Below, one piece after another: positions 1-10,528 of a DNA stretch of 64,000 nt. Origin of the DNA: Epichloe hybrida. Its lineage: Eukaryota > Ascomycota > Sordariomycetes > Hypocreales > Clavicipitaceae. Under the pieces are notes generated by a model. The model was given only the letters and a program-made list of their open reading frames with translations, had not been told where the DNA came from and did not search any database. The translations under genes and the position numbers were made by a program. Within the stretch, counting starts at the first letter, position 1. The number at the start of each line of letters is the position of its first letter. The stretch lies in contig JAFEKR010000011.1 in the NCBI GenBank assembly GCA_019022495.1, positions 1,178,001-1,242,000 on the forward strand. The letters run 5' to 3'.

Positions 1-24
1 TTTGATCTTGTTTTCTCCTTTTAC

Positions 25-161
25 ATCTCCTTAGCTGTTGTCCACCTTGTGGGTCTGTGGGGTCCGCATATTATATGTATCTCTGATTTACTTTTATCTA
101 ATTGGATACATATAGACCCTAGTTAAAGTGACTCCACAAGGTGGACAACAGTTAAGGAGAT
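25..161. repeat. 137-bp element with 28-bp terminal inverted repeats
   Basis: Bases 25-52 and 134-161 are reverse complements over 28 positions with one mismatch, enclosing about 80 bp that themselves contain a shorter inverted pair (TGTATCT / GGATACAT). The size and architecture fit a MITE or other foldback element. A diverged partial copy of its right half follows at 209-258 (shared ATTGGATACA, GTGACTCCACAAG and ATTAAGG). No clear target-site duplication was found, so the transposon reading is an inference. Confidence 0.5.
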
Positions 162-264
162 AGACGGGCGTGTGGGGGTGGGGGCCCCCCCTGTAGGCTC
201 CTTATCCCATTGGATACAGACCTGGCTGACGTGACTCCACAAGTTCTACAGATTAAGGAAGATT

Positions 265-446
265 GTGTTGCACGAAAATAAGGGCGTAGAGGCGTAGCTG
301 TGGCCGGAATCGTCCTACGCTCATTGGCTGGTTGGTCCTGGTGAGTCTCTCATTGGCTATGATAGAGTGACCGACCAGGACGCACAAATTATTATGTATT
401 AGTCGTCAGTCGGCTGCGCCTTTTTTTTTTTTTTTTCGTGCAACAC
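265..446. repeat. 182-bp segment bounded by perfect 14-bp inverted repeats
   Basis: GTGTTGCACGAAAA at 265-278 is exactly reverse-complemented at 433-446. Inside lies a second inverted pair (GGTTGGTCCTGG with CCGACCAGGAC) and a T16 tract next to the right arm. It could be a small nonautonomous element or a stem-loop. It directly follows the 25-258 repeats, suggesting nested insertions. Confidence 0.35.
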
Positions 447-886
447 CAGGACAGACCAACAAGTCAGCAGAGTACAACGCGCCTTGCGTTAATACCATGC
501 TAATGTACTCCGCATGTACGGACGTACGGGCGTACTCCGTACGTACGGCGCCAACAACCACGCACGCAAGATGCGTATGTACGGATCCGTAGAGGTTCCA
601 CCATGAACAAAGGAGGACCCTAGTCATATGGCAGGCACATTTTGTCCAAATGAGGGTTCGGATAGCACCGATAAAGCACCCTCCCGGACACTGTTGGGCA
701 CAATACATGCCATGAGCCCGTCAGCCCGGGGACGTTGTTGTGTTGGATGCCCTGCCATTAATAACAAGACCAGAAAGCCCCCGTTTGCCGTTTGGCCCAT
801 TCGGGTCCCTACACTTACTGATCTGCTGTTGTTTCTGGTCCAACCGAGTCACGAAATGAACTCTTGAACACCCAATCATCCATGAC

Positions 887-2311
887 ATGCACGAAATACT
901 TCCCCGTCTCTCTCGACGCTTGCGAGTGCTGTGCCTCGTAGTGGTGGTTCTAACAACCCTCGCGATACTGCGCCAGTCCGATTTGTTTCTACCATGGCAA
1001 TACCCAAAACCGCACGACTCCAAAGCAAACCCGCAACCGCAACCGCAGCGGACCCTCGAGTTGCCGCCCGAATATACGTCAAGACCCTCCTCTGATGGAT
1101 ACTGGTGCCAGGAGCGGTTCGGCGTCAAGTTTCTGGAGAATGTTCGAGACAGCTCGGTCTCGTATTGCGCCCACAGCTCCCAGAGCTTCAATTGTTTCTG
1201 GTCGACGACAACCAACGAGCGACGAGACGCCATGTGCTACGGGGTCGGTGCCGTTTATGATGCCGACATATCGAGGTTCCGGCTCGGATGCCAACTGCGC
1301 GACTTGTCGTCGGAGGAGATTGAGAAGGGCACCCCAAAAGTACCAGACAGCCTCACTCAGTACTGGTACGAGACCGGACCGGGAAACATTGTCGAGCACA
1401 ACATGGTGCTCGATGCGACCAACAGTGTGGAAACGCCGCGCGCAACAACCATCCTGGTAAAACGTGAGGGAGCAAGCAACCTCTGGCACAGCATGATGGA
1501 GCTGATGAGCCTGTCGTGGACTCTTGACGCACTGCAGATGAGCATCAACCCACGGACCCAAAGTCCATACCTCTCCCCTGCTGCCGCATCGTCAACACAG
1601 CTCGTTTTCGCAGACGAGCACGAGGACGGCCCCTTCATTGACATGTGGAAACTCTTCACCAAGATGCCCATTCGACGGCTTCACGAACTGACTCGGTCGG
1701 AGCCGGCCACCAATCTCATCATACCCTTCTCAGGCGGGAGCAATACGCTCTGGCAGGGAGACTGGGTGGACCTGGACTGCCGCGAGTCCGCCCTGGTGAG
1801 GGCCTTTGCATCGCGCGTCTTGCAACATTTCAATATTGCGACGCCTGCTCGCGGGAACACAGGGGTGGTCAACGCCAAGTTCATCCATCGAGGCGGTTTC
1901 CGCAAGCTCATCAACGAGACGGAGCTCATCGAGTCGGTCAAGAAAGCCGTCCCCCACATCAGGCTCGAAATAGTCGATTTCGCGAAATTTTCCATCGCGG
2001 AACAGTTCAAGATGGTCCGCGAGACGGATCTCCTCGTGGGTGTTCACGGAGCCGGGCTTACTCACATCATGTTCTTGCCGCCGGGCTCTGCCGTGGTCGA
2101 GATATTGCCGAGCGGTTTCGCGCACAGGGGCTTTAGGAACCTCGCGCAGATGCTTGGACACGACTACTTTCGCGCGCACGCCAAGATGCACGGGGACGCT
2201 TCAGGGGAGTCGCAGTGGCAATTTGATGCCGTGGAAATAGAAGAGCATCGCCTGGTTGATCTGCTTCACAATGCGACGCGAAGCTTGTTCAATAATGGAA
2301 GTGGTTTCTGA
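887..2311 (+). CDS. GT61-family glycosyltransferase (DUF563), type II membrane protein
   Basis: A single 474-residue exon. An N-terminal basic stretch is followed by one hydrophobic segment (about residues 12-28), as expected of a Golgi type II membrane enzyme with a lumenal catalytic domain. The C-terminal half carries the GT61/DUF563 signature, including the VGVHGAGLTHIMF-PGS block at about residues 382-400 followed by VEILP; this family includes plant xylan transferases and EGF-domain O-GlcNAc transferase (EOGT). The donor sugar and acceptor cannot be read from sequence. The protein likely modifies secreted or cell-wall glycans. The start was chosen at 887 because it precedes the membrane anchor; the ATG at 882 is in another frame. 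No intron is apparent. The gene sits alone beside a repeat-rich left flank and converges with the YSC84-like gene. Confidence 0.85.
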   Translation: MHEILPRLSRRLRVLCLVVVVLTTLAILRQSDLFLPWQYPKPHDSKANPQPQPQRTLELPPEYTSRPSSDGYWCQERFGVKFLENVRDSSVSYCAHSSQSFNCFWSTTTNERRDAMCYGVGAVYDADISRFRLGCQLRDLSSEEIEKGTPKVPDSLTQYWYETGPGNIVEHNMVLDATNSVETPRATTILVKREGASNLWHSMMELMSLSWTLDALQMSINPRTQSPYLSPAAASSTQLVFADEHEDGPFIDMWKLFTKMPIRRLHELTRSEPATNLIIPFSGGSNTLWQGDWVDLDCRESALVRAFASRVLQHFNIATPARGNTGVVNAKFIHRGGFRKLINETELIESVKKAVPHIRLEIVDFAKFSIAEQFKMVRETDLLVGVHGAGLTHIMFLPPGSAVVEILPSGFAHRGFRNLAQMLGHDYFRAHAKMHGDASGESQWQFDAVEIEEHRLVDLLHNATRSLFNNGSGF

Positions 2312-3163
2312 GCGAACCAGCGCGGGAGCATTTCTGACTTGGATTGGAATCGAGAGTTACGATGGATCCAATAAATCTTTCTAATTACTGATTAGATGTG
2401 CCCCACAGAAGGGCACGAAAGGGGGTTAGCCGTTTTACTAGCGGGTTCTCGAAAATCTAACATAGGGGCCCAGGGGACCGCAGATAAAGGGAAAAGGAGA
2501 GTCTTCCGAATTCCTTTCGGATTCCAACCACGACCCAACGATTCTGGCGCAAAAGGGGGACCGACCAGTCACCATGCCAGCCCTGTCAGTACCGTAGTAC
2601 GCAGAAACGGAGAAGAGCAGTGTGAGGCCCTGGAGACTCATTTCGAGATTAGGAGTGCTCAGACAGCACATGATTGACGGAGTCATCATCGCCTGGCATG
2701 TCCCCGTTGTGCGTGTATAAGTTGTCCAATTATCCATTTTTGGATTCAAATGTTGTTCTTTGTATTGGTGTTCCGGACTTCCGTTGTAAGAATACGTAAA
2801 AAAACTGCAGACCAGACCTAGGTATATCTCTAAGACTCAAGACTCGCTTATCAAGTTAAGCCCCCCCTTACACAAAACCTCATCCATGTTACCCAAAAAA
2901 AAAAAAAAAACCAAGAGCAAAGCAAGAAGCAAAGCAAGACAAAGAAAAAAAAAAAGAAGCAGTGGCAGAAATCAACACAGCAGCAACATTGAATCATAGG
3001 AGACGTCATAAACGCAACAAAGCGCAAGAGCATTTGAAAAAGGATGGAAGAAGAAAAATGCGTGACCTTTCTTCCAAAGGTTTACGTGAGAAATCTCCCT
3101 TCTGGGTGAGGGGCGTATGGACCCCCGACCTCATCGACAACAATTCAATCGTCATACTCATCA
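2312..3163. other. Convergent 3' intergenic region
   Basis: Lies between the 3' ends of the glycosyltransferase and the YSC84-like gene. It contains an A17 tract near 2895-2911, A-rich runs at about 2945-2955 and AATAAA-like sequence (2370s), compatible with two facing terminators. No supported gene was seen. Confidence 0.5.
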
Positions 3164-4544
3164 TCATTTCAGCTTGACGTAGTTACTGGGAAATATGCCG
3201 TGCCTTGATCCGATCATACCAGTCCTGGGAGGTGATACAGTTAGTACACGTGCTTGATCGAGCATGACAGCTGTTCGGTGTTGGAGAGGGGGGACAAGAC
3301 AACATACCACCAGTCGTTATCACTATCAGTCTTCTTCAAGATGGTAATGACCTCGCCCTTTTTGAAGCCCAAATCTCCGGGCTGATCTGCGTCAAAATTG
3401 AATAGGGCAATTGCTTCGTTGTGCTTCAGGCTTGCCTCCTTCTCGCCGAACTTGGGCTTTGGAGCTGTGGGTCGTCCTGGTCCAATCCTCCTCTCGCTAG
3501 ACCCAAAGTCGTCGCCATGTCCTCTTCCTCCAGAGAATGTGTTGGATCGGGAAGGCCCGTTGAAGTCTTGTCGGTCATACACGTCGTCTTTCCAAGTGCT
3601 CGATCGGCTTGGTCTACCAAACTCATTTGCGCCGAAGCCCCCGCTTCCGGTACGATCTCGCTGCACTCCCTCTCCGAGGGCATCCCCCCGACGGCCTTCC
3701 CACACCACGTCGTCATGCCGTTCGTCGTACGTGGGCATGTCGTTATACATGGCGTCGTCGCTCATGGAGCCGGCTCGCATGCCGCTAAACACCCTAGTGT
3801 TCAGGACAGCCATGAGCGAGTCGGCCGCCGGTGGTGGGCGAACGGATCCAGTGAGTAATTGCATGGCGGTATATCTGGTCCCATAGAGCTTCTCATTGGC
3901 GTCTCGGCGCTCGATGATTGCCATGCCCTCTAGCGAGACTCCAGCGAAGAGACCCTTGGTCTTGGAATAGCTGAAAATGCCGCTCACACTCTTGAGAGAT
4001 GCGGCGCCGGCAGCTTCGGCATTACGACCTACAGGGCCAGCGGCAAGAGACACATTGCCACCCAGAGTGATGGATCCCATCTGCGCAAATGTCTTGACAG
4101 CGTTGGCATCGTTCAAGACGAAGACAAAGTCGGTAAGCTCGAACCCAATCTGGCCGCCGAAGCCGCCGCCAGCTGCCGCGATGGCACTGGGGGCACTCCA
4201 TGATCCATCGGGGAGTCTGGCGACCACGAGACCGCTGCCAAGACGACCTGAACCCAGGAAGCCGGCCTTCAAGATGGTGATGATGGCAAACCCTTTCGCG
4301 TTGGACAAGATGGATGGCGGGATCACTTTATCTGGGCCGAAAGCTTGTCGGGGGTTCACGAATGATGCCAAAATCTTTCCGCACTTCTTGCATTCGGCTG
4401 TGGTTGGGGCAACAAGAAGTAGTCAGTATTTGGGTCCGATGTTCCGTACATGCAATGCAGCCCTGGGGGGGGGGCCGCCGGTCGCGTAGCTTGGGCAAGT
4501 TGCTTACACTTCAGAGATGCAGGAAGGGGGTTGTTGATGCCCAT
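3164..4544 (-). CDS. SYLF-SH3 domain protein, YSC84/LSB3 orthologue (actin patch/endocytosis)
   Basis: Three exons, 4544-4508, 4397-3308 and 3224-3164, spliced to 395 residues; both introns have GT-AG ends (GTAAGC and GTATGT donors). The tiny first exon encodes MGINNPLPASLK, the invariant N-terminus of the family. The SYLF (DUF500) lipid-binding domain covers about residues 14-215 (ILASF, GSGLVVARLPDGSWSAPSAI, ELTDFVFVLN). A Pro/Gly/Arg-rich linker follows, then a C-terminal SH3 domain (about 338-395: ALFNFDADQPGDLGF, DNDWW, GIFPSNYVKL). The last intron falls inside the SH3 domain, so reading through it would replace the essential GIFPSNYV strand. Yeast homologues bind F-actin and Las17 at endocytic sites. 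Divergently transcribed from SFT1. Confidence 0.93.
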
Positions 4545-5374
4545 AGTTGATAGTCTCCCCTGAGTCTCTTCCCTTGTATCCAGGAATCTCGGACCTGCGG
4601 GTTCGAGACAAATGCACGTTGAGCAAAACAGAAGCAGAAGGAAAATCGCGACGTGAGCGGAATAGGCACTGAGACGCTGTGACTTGTCACCCACGGAATC
4701 AGACCACGCCACGGATTACTGCGGGCGGGGCTGTATTAGGGCGGAGTGGCGGGGGACCGATGACAAGTCACAAGAGCATGCCAACAAGGGCACCTGCGCC
4801 CGAAGTAACAACGACGATGAGCTTGAAGCCAAAAAGCCTCGCAGTCTTGTGGCGGTGCTCTTTCTTCTTCCACCGTGGTGGTGGTCGTGGTGTAGTTATT
4901 AGTAGGTGGTGTAGTTAGGTGGTGTACGGATTAGGTCGTGGCGACTCGACGGGAACAAGTCGAGTTATCATGAGACGCTAACTCCGTAGACGGCATCAAA
5001 GGCGCCGAGCGTCACTGAATCCACCCCCAGAACGGAGCAGTGCCAGCCAGACCCATTCCGCATCTGCAACCAGCCCCCCCCCCCCCCCTGGCCTCCACGA
5101 CCACAACTTGCCCTCGAGATCAACATCACGACTCCAAGCCCGGCCGACGACATCCACAGACGACCTGCCCGCCCGCCGACTGACCTACTCCAAACTTCCA
5201 CGCACATAATATCCGAGACCAAGCCTGACAGCCTCAAGTCAGTCCCACCGCCTCGGCGACAAATTCTCCTTCCACAGCACCAGGCCACCAGCATCCTACC
5301 TCGGTAGACCTTGGCCCGCATCATCTCGTCTCTCGCCATCTCCTGCCACAGCCCTGTCTCCATCGTCGCACACC
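4545..5374. other. Divergent promoter region YSC84-like / SFT1
   Basis: An 830-bp head-to-head spacer. It contains a C13 run near 5076-5090 and short GTGGTG repeats at 4870-4925. The right part is C-rich and purine-poor, typical of a fungal 5' leader. A long antisense reading frame across 4968-5483 was judged spurious. Confidence 0.4.
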
Positions 5375-5750
5375 ATGTCCGAAGCCTACGAGCGCGAGAG
5401 GCAAAACAACTCTCGCCTAGACGAGCTTTCAGCCAAAGTCTCTGCCCTCCGAGGCGTAACCATTGACATCTACGACAACGCACGTGCCCAAGATGTCATT
5501 GACAGCACAGTACGGCCATGAACCTCCTGATATGCAACGCACACGAAGCAGTTCAACTAATTTCTCTTCCCCCCTCCCCCCCCTGCTCTAGTCAGAAACC
5601 TTCTCGTCCATGGGCTCGCAGATGAAAGGCTCAGCCAACCGCTTAACGCGCATGGCCGCTTCGGGCAACAAGGTTGCGATTCTAAAACTATCAGCTATAA
5701 TCATTGGCCTCTTCCTGGTGCTGTACTATGGACTGAAACTGATTTATTGA
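5375..5750 (+). CDS. SNARE protein SFT1/BET1-like (Qc-SNARE, Golgi transport)
   Basis: Two exons, 5375-5509 and 5592-5750, phase 0 junction (GTACGG...CTCTAG), giving 97 residues, the same length as yeast Sft1. The cytoplasmic part is one heptad-patterned SNARE helix (LDELSAKVSALRGVTIDIYD through SETFSSMGSQMKGSANRLTRM). It ends in a C-terminal tail anchor of about 20 residues (ILKLSAIIIGLFLVLYYGLKLIY) with almost nothing lumenal. Sft1 and Bet1 are paralogous Qc-SNAREs of ER-Golgi and intra-Golgi fusion. The short N-terminus, without the Ser/Pro-rich extension of fungal Bet1, favours Sft1. Each exon alone is below usual ORF cut-offs, so automated annotation could miss it. Confidence 0.9.
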
Positions 5751-6308
5751 ACGCAAGCTCCGTACGTAGCTGCTGGTAGGATAAGCGGTGCAGTTCGACA
5801 TCAGGCAGGCGTGGTGCGCGAACAACACTGGCGAGATGAGTGGGTTGGGCTGGGTCGTGTGAAGGGTTCACAAGAGGCTTTTACATTTCTTGGCCAGCAT
5901 TTTGTTTTCAGTCGTAAATCTGGGTAAAGCACGTCTATTTTAGAAACTCGACGATGTGATACACGTTGATGTTGGGATCATTGTCTCTGAGCAGGACATG
6001 GGGGATCAGATGAGCTGAGCGTTGTGCATTTGGCGTTTGAACCGCTGGTATTCTCTAGTAACGATACAGGCCTCGGGGCAAGCTCATTGTCTAACCAATG
6101 CGTAGATCAATGCGTTAATTATTTTTTAATTAGGATTTTTCGATAACTCGTGAAACTTTACGGTCAATTCTCTCGTTGCCATTCATAATATGGAATCCTG
6201 ACATGGGAGCAACAGAACGCCGAGAACATGCTTGCAATGCCCTCACACCCAATACTTCTGGAATATATAGTCATGACGTCGACTCATTGTGCCTCAACTT
6301 GAAATTTC
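5751..6308. other. Convergent 3' intergenic region
   Basis: 558 bp between the 3' ends of SFT1 and the ArfGAP gene. It is AT-rich around 6110-6150 (ATTATTTTTTAATTAGG). No gene was seen. Confidence 0.4.
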
Positions 6309-8095
6309 CTACTGCCAGACGTTGGAGAAGAGATCTTCGTTGCCGCCAAATCCACACGAAGCCTTGGGGGCAGCCGCATTTCCAGTGCTCGGGCCGCCAG
6401 TACTACTAGCCCAACCACCGAACTCCTCGTCGGCTGTCACTTTCGGTGCGGGATTGAAACCTTCGCTAGCGCCGGGAACGATCGGGGTGTTGGCAAACGC
6501 AGGGCTGGTTTGTCCCCATCCAAAGTCTGCAGCAGCGACGGGTTTGGGCTGCTCGGGACTCTTGACTATCGGTGCAGGGGCGGCAGCTGCGGGAACAGGC
6601 GAGGACCATTCGCTGGTACCCCAGACATCAGCTCCAGACAAACCAGCAGAAGCAAAAGTGTTTGAAGGGTTCGTGGCAGGGGCTGCGGTCGCGGGCTTGC
6701 TTTGTGGCGATGAAAGGTTGAAAACGGAGTTTGTAGTAGCGGGAGGCGAGGTAATCGGTGGTGGTGGAGAGGTCTGCGTTACGGGTGCCGACAAGTCAAA
6801 GAGATCATCCATGGCAGATGATGCCGATTGAGCAGGCTTTGGCGGCGGCGCGGATGTTGTCTGAGTAGGCGGGGGTGGGGAAAAGGATGATAAGCTTCCG
6901 AATCCAGACTTCGATGGCTTTTGTTGGTGTAAAGACGTCGTTGGTTGGGGTGGCTTGGTATCAAAGAAGCTACCGCCACTCAAACCGCCGAAAGCATTGG
7001 AGCTGGATGCCTGTGGGGTAGCTCGCGTGCTCGAATGTGCGGTTCCAATATTTGCAAAAGGGTCGGCGGCTGCAGGTTTCGGGCTGGTTGTATGCGAGAT
7101 GTCTAGGTCGCTAAAGGCATCATTGAACCTTCCCATGGAACCTTGTTGTTGATGACTCGCAGCTGGGGTCCCCATGCCACCGAATGCGTGCTGTTGTTGA
7201 GGAGGCTGTTGCGGCTGCGACTTTGGAGCAGAGGCATAGAGCGAAAGTATCGACTGCTTGAGGTCTGGCCGCGATTGACCTACAGGCGATGTTACTCCAG
7301 GAGTGCTTGCAGGACGGGGCGGAGCAGCCGGCCCCCCTAAGAAGTCAAGACCGAGCAACGAATCTCGTGCGTTCATCGCCTTGGCAGCAGCAGGCTCGGC
7401 TTTGGGGGCGACCTTGGCAACAGAAGGGCCAGCAGAATTCGCACGAGATGGAAATGGATCGTCTCCTCCGATTAAATCGCCCTGGTGAGCTGGAATACTG
7501 CGTGGGGCTGAAGATTGTCCGACAGATGCCTTCCGGATAGATTCTTTTCTGTCAAGAACCTGCTTCTCCTTGACCAAGCTCAAAGGCACATCGTCGTCTC
7601 CGTCCACATCCAACGTGGCGGGATCCGGCTTTGGCCCGTCCATCACCCACCGCTTCAATTCGTACTTTGTACGGATAAAGTTCTCTATCTTCGCTTCCGA
7701 TGGAGCGTGACCAGCCGCAAGTTTGGCTTCCCAGTACTTATTTGCGCGTGCGTTGCCCCAGCTCAAAACGCTTTGAAGCTGTTCATCCGTCCAAGAGTCG
7801 AGATCGACCGATTTGACTTTGCTGATATGGGTTCCCATGCCTCGATGTATGCCTGAGCATCGGATACAAACAAAGACACCCAGATTCCAGCTAGCCCACC
7901 TGGGATCTATAGCAAAAAGGAGCACTTGTCAGACCATCTGAATCTTGATTGAGTGATCTCGGGACTAAGATACATACGTTTGTTTTTCTTGCAATCAGCA
8001 CAGACTTTGTTGGGCTCCAATTTCAGGAGATTCTTAATAGTAGCTTGGTTTTGCGCCGCCCGCTCGGCAGCGGGGTTTGGCGCGCGTCGGGACAT
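6309..8095 (-). CDS. ArfGAP-domain protein, AGE2/SMAP type
   Basis: Exons 8095-7978 and 7906-6309 (71-nt intron, GTATGT...CTATAG) give 571 residues. Splicing joins CADCKKNK to HPRWASWNLG and so rebuilds the ArfGAP zinc finger: C32, C35, C53 and C56, with the arginine finger R61 in CSGIHR. Conserved GMGTHISKVKSVDLDSW follows. Retaining the intron would destroy the finger. The GAP domain (about residues 15-135) is followed by a long low-complexity tail rich in Pro, Gln and Ala with SPP, PPPP and repeated FGG/DLF/NPF-like motifs, ending in EDLFSNVWQ, as in coat-adaptor-binding ArfGAPs. It stimulates GTP hydrolysis on Arf at Golgi or endosomal membranes. It converges on the Golgi SNARE gene SFT1; this adjacency is probably coincidental. 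Confidence 0.92.
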
Positions 8096-8859
8096 GGTGT
8101 AGTAGTTATTGCGCGTTGGAAATATTGGTGGACTGTGGTGACGGGGGAAGAGAGACAGGCAGGAATTGGACTGGTTTGTTGAATCGGAGATTGATGTCGA
8201 AACGGCAAATGTCAAGGAGGAAGGGGGGGTTGATCTGTCGTGGCGATAATGCCACATGCAATTTGCCCACACCCCCAATGCCTGGGGTAAGTCTACTTAA
8301 TGCCCGCACCAGCCGCTGGCCCTAACCAGAGTTTCACACTGACCTTTGTTCCTCAGGCACCAATGATACTGTCTGGTGTAATAAGGGTTGGATCATGAGC
8401 CGTTGATGGCGACACTCCAAAAAGAAACGGATGATTAAACGGAGGGGATGCACATCTTGTTCATCAAATCGACAATATAGGCCGCCTTTTTTTTTCCATC
8501 GCCACAACCGTGGAGGAATCTCGTACTACGAGTAAAAGCTGCAGGCAACCGTTGCGAACAAAAGTGAGTAATATTCCAGGCGGCGCCAACCGATTCCACT
8601 CCCCTGCGGGCCGTGGCTGAAGATCGACTGAAGATCGACTTCGATGCCAGTGGATGATGCAAGTGATTGATTGATTGATTGATTCCAAACTTGTTGCCCA
8701 CTGCTCGCTTTTGGCCACCCCGCGATTTGTCAACGCCGCACATCCCTGTCGCCGTCCACGTCTTTCTATGTAACTGCTGAACCCTTCATCTTGCTCACTC
8801 GGCCATAAAACACAATTGTTCGCTTATGCTCATCCAATTTTGGGCCTTTGTAAAGCTCC
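8096..8859. other. Divergent promoter region ArfGAP / MsrB
   Basis: 764 bp, head to head. It contains a GATT tetranucleotide run at about 8664-8684 and a tandem TGAAGATCGAC duplication at about 8620-8642. No gene was seen. Confidence 0.4.
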
Positions 8860-9544
8860 ATGCCTCCCATGCGATTTAATCCTTTCATCTCCGCTATTTT
8901 CCATACTTTTTCCAACTTCACTCGACCCGGAGCTCCATCCACAGCGTCTTTCGCACCTCTTCGACCAGTTCCACTGCGATCCATGTCTGGTATCCCGTTC
9001 CTCGGTGCCTTATTCGGATCTTCTTCATCGACCTCGTCCACAATGACGTACCCGGACAAGCGCTCTGACACTGAGTGGCAAGCTGTTTTGAATAAAGGTA
9101 CGGCGTGGTTAATTTAATGCTCTGCTAGATCTGAACAATCCCTAACGCCTGCGTGCAGAACAGTTTCGAATTCTACGAGAAAAGGGGACTGAGCCAGCGG
9201 GTTCTGGAAAATTTGACAAACACTATCCTGAAGAGGGAGTCTATACGTGCGCTGGGTGCCATACGCCGCTCTACAGGGCCAATCACAAGTTCAAATCTGG
9301 TTGCGGATGGCCCGCCTACTTTGACAGCATCCCTGGCGCTGTAACAAGACATGAGGATAGAGCCTTGGGCATGCTCAGGACTGAAATTGTCTGCTCCAAC
9401 TGTGGCGGTCACCTCGGGCATGTCTTCAAGGGCGAGGGGTTCCCAACACCAACAGATGAGCGACATTGTGTCAACAGCGTCAGTCTGAATTTCTCTCCAG
9501 ACGATAAAGCAGCTGCGGGTAGCTCCAAGGAGAGCAAAGCTTAG
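8860..9544 (+). CDS. Peptide methionine-(R)-S-oxide reductase (MsrB)
   Basis: Exons 8860-9097 and 9159-9544 (phase 1 intron, GTACGG...GTGCAG) encode 207 residues. The catalytic domain, about residues 72-195, has both zinc CXXC pairs (CAGC and CSNC), GCGWPAYFDSI, GGHLGHVFKGEG and the active-site motif RHCVNSVSLNF with catalytic C183. MsrB uses thioredoxin to reduce methionine-R-sulfoxide in proteins. The first 60 residues are basic, Ser/Ala/Phe-rich and lack acidic residues, looking like a mitochondrial presequence. Downstream in-frame ATGs before SGIPFLG and TYPDKRS could give a cytosolic form. Yeast MXR2 is the mitochondrial MsrB. Confidence 0.94.
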
Positions 9545-10528
9545 ATGAAGCGTTCCGACAAGCAGAGTCAGACTGATATTTGCAGCGTTGCGGCGGGACA
9601 TGAGGAGCGGGGACGACGCGGCGTTGAGGCAGGTGCAGTATGGTAAAGTCAGCCAGATTGTTTCGCAAATTTAGACACCGCAATTGTGTTGTGTTGGCGA
9701 TTTCCAAACATTCTTGGTCATTCCGATCAAACATGAACACATAGCTCAATGAAATTGTTCTTGGCAGAATTATCCAAAACGCTCGCAACGCGGCAGTCGT
9801 CCATCATGTTGGAGAGGAAGTATGACAGCTCGTGATACTGGCGGCGGTGCTTATTTGTTCGTGTGGGCATCGGGATTATGCTTGCAAATGCAGATTCGAT
9901 GAGGGATGTGTTGGCATGAGGACGTTGGCTTCTGTGACCGCAAAATGAACAAGGACAAACATGGAAGAAAATTCGAGGAGCGGGTTCCGGCAAAGGATAA
10001 TGAATGAATGCATGCGGTTGACGAATGGCGAATATTCCCTGGTCACGGCCAACCCTCGGAGAAAATGGCTTGTTACAAGATGGGCTCGAATCCCTGGTTC
10101 GAGCTCGATTGAGAGAGTTTTGAAGCCAAAAATTGATCTGGTGACGAGCTTAATAAGCAGGCAGCATGCTTCCTTGCATGTGAAAGACGCTAGAAGGGCT
10201 CGGGGCCTCTGTGGGCTAAGACTGGGCTTCTCTTGGACCCAAAAATGGTCACTGGCCCACTGGCCCACTGCTGCCAAGCTGCCACCATGCCTCGGCGTTC
10301 GTTGACCCAGCTGACATCAGAGACACAGCACACTGATGGGGTGATGGCTGCCGCCGAGGTCTACCGAGAAGAGAATCCTGATCATGGCTATAACAGTTAC
10401 GCCGCCCACAAATCCCATCGTGGTCGCCTTGTCCTGTCGTCATTGATCCCAGACCCTCTTCTTGCTCTCCTACCTTTTCTTCCATTACGCCGCCATATAC
10501 CATACATTTTTCCCCTTACAAAGTCACA
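9545..10528. other. Intergenic region carrying the thiolase promoter
   Basis: 984 bp between MsrB and the thiolase, both on the + strand. It holds three CCTCGG/CCGAGG hexamers (listed separately) and a 7-bp-arm hairpin at about 10084-10105 (GCTCGAA...TTCGAGC). No coding exon was supported. Confidence 0.45.
10054..10359 (+). promoter_or_regulatory. Three CCTCGG/CCGAGG elements upstream of peroxisomal thiolase
   Basis: CCTCGG occurs at 10054-10059 and 10290-10295, and its complement CCGAGG at 10354-10359, that is 475, 239 and 175 bp before the thiolase ATG. CCTCGG is the established core bound by the fatty-acid regulators FarA/FarB of Aspergillus and CTF1-type factors of Fusarium in promoters of beta-oxidation genes. 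Three copies before a beta-oxidation gene fit fatty-acid induction; actual binding is an inference. Confidence 0.5.

Larger units (their letters stand above)
1..886. other. Gene-free left end, repeat-rich
   Basis: No convincing coding exon is seen. The stretch holds two inverted-repeat structures (listed separately), a T16 run near 421-436, two copies of TCATTGGCT near 320-360, and a cluster of short CGTACGG/CCGTACG palindromes at about 515-550 of a kind that recurs elsewhere in the window. The last 100 bases serve as the promoter and 5' UTR of the glycosyltransferase gene at 887. Confidence 0.6.

Noticed and set aside
4968..5483. 171-codon minus-strand frame over SFT1
   Set aside because: It overlaps a SNARE gene with convincing splice and family evidence; its own sequence is Arg/Trp/Cys-rich noise.
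10081..10110. Hairpin GCTCGAA...TTCGAGC resembling a tRNA T-arm
   Set aside because: It is a simple inverted repeat without anticodon or D-arm; possibly a structural element in the promoter only.
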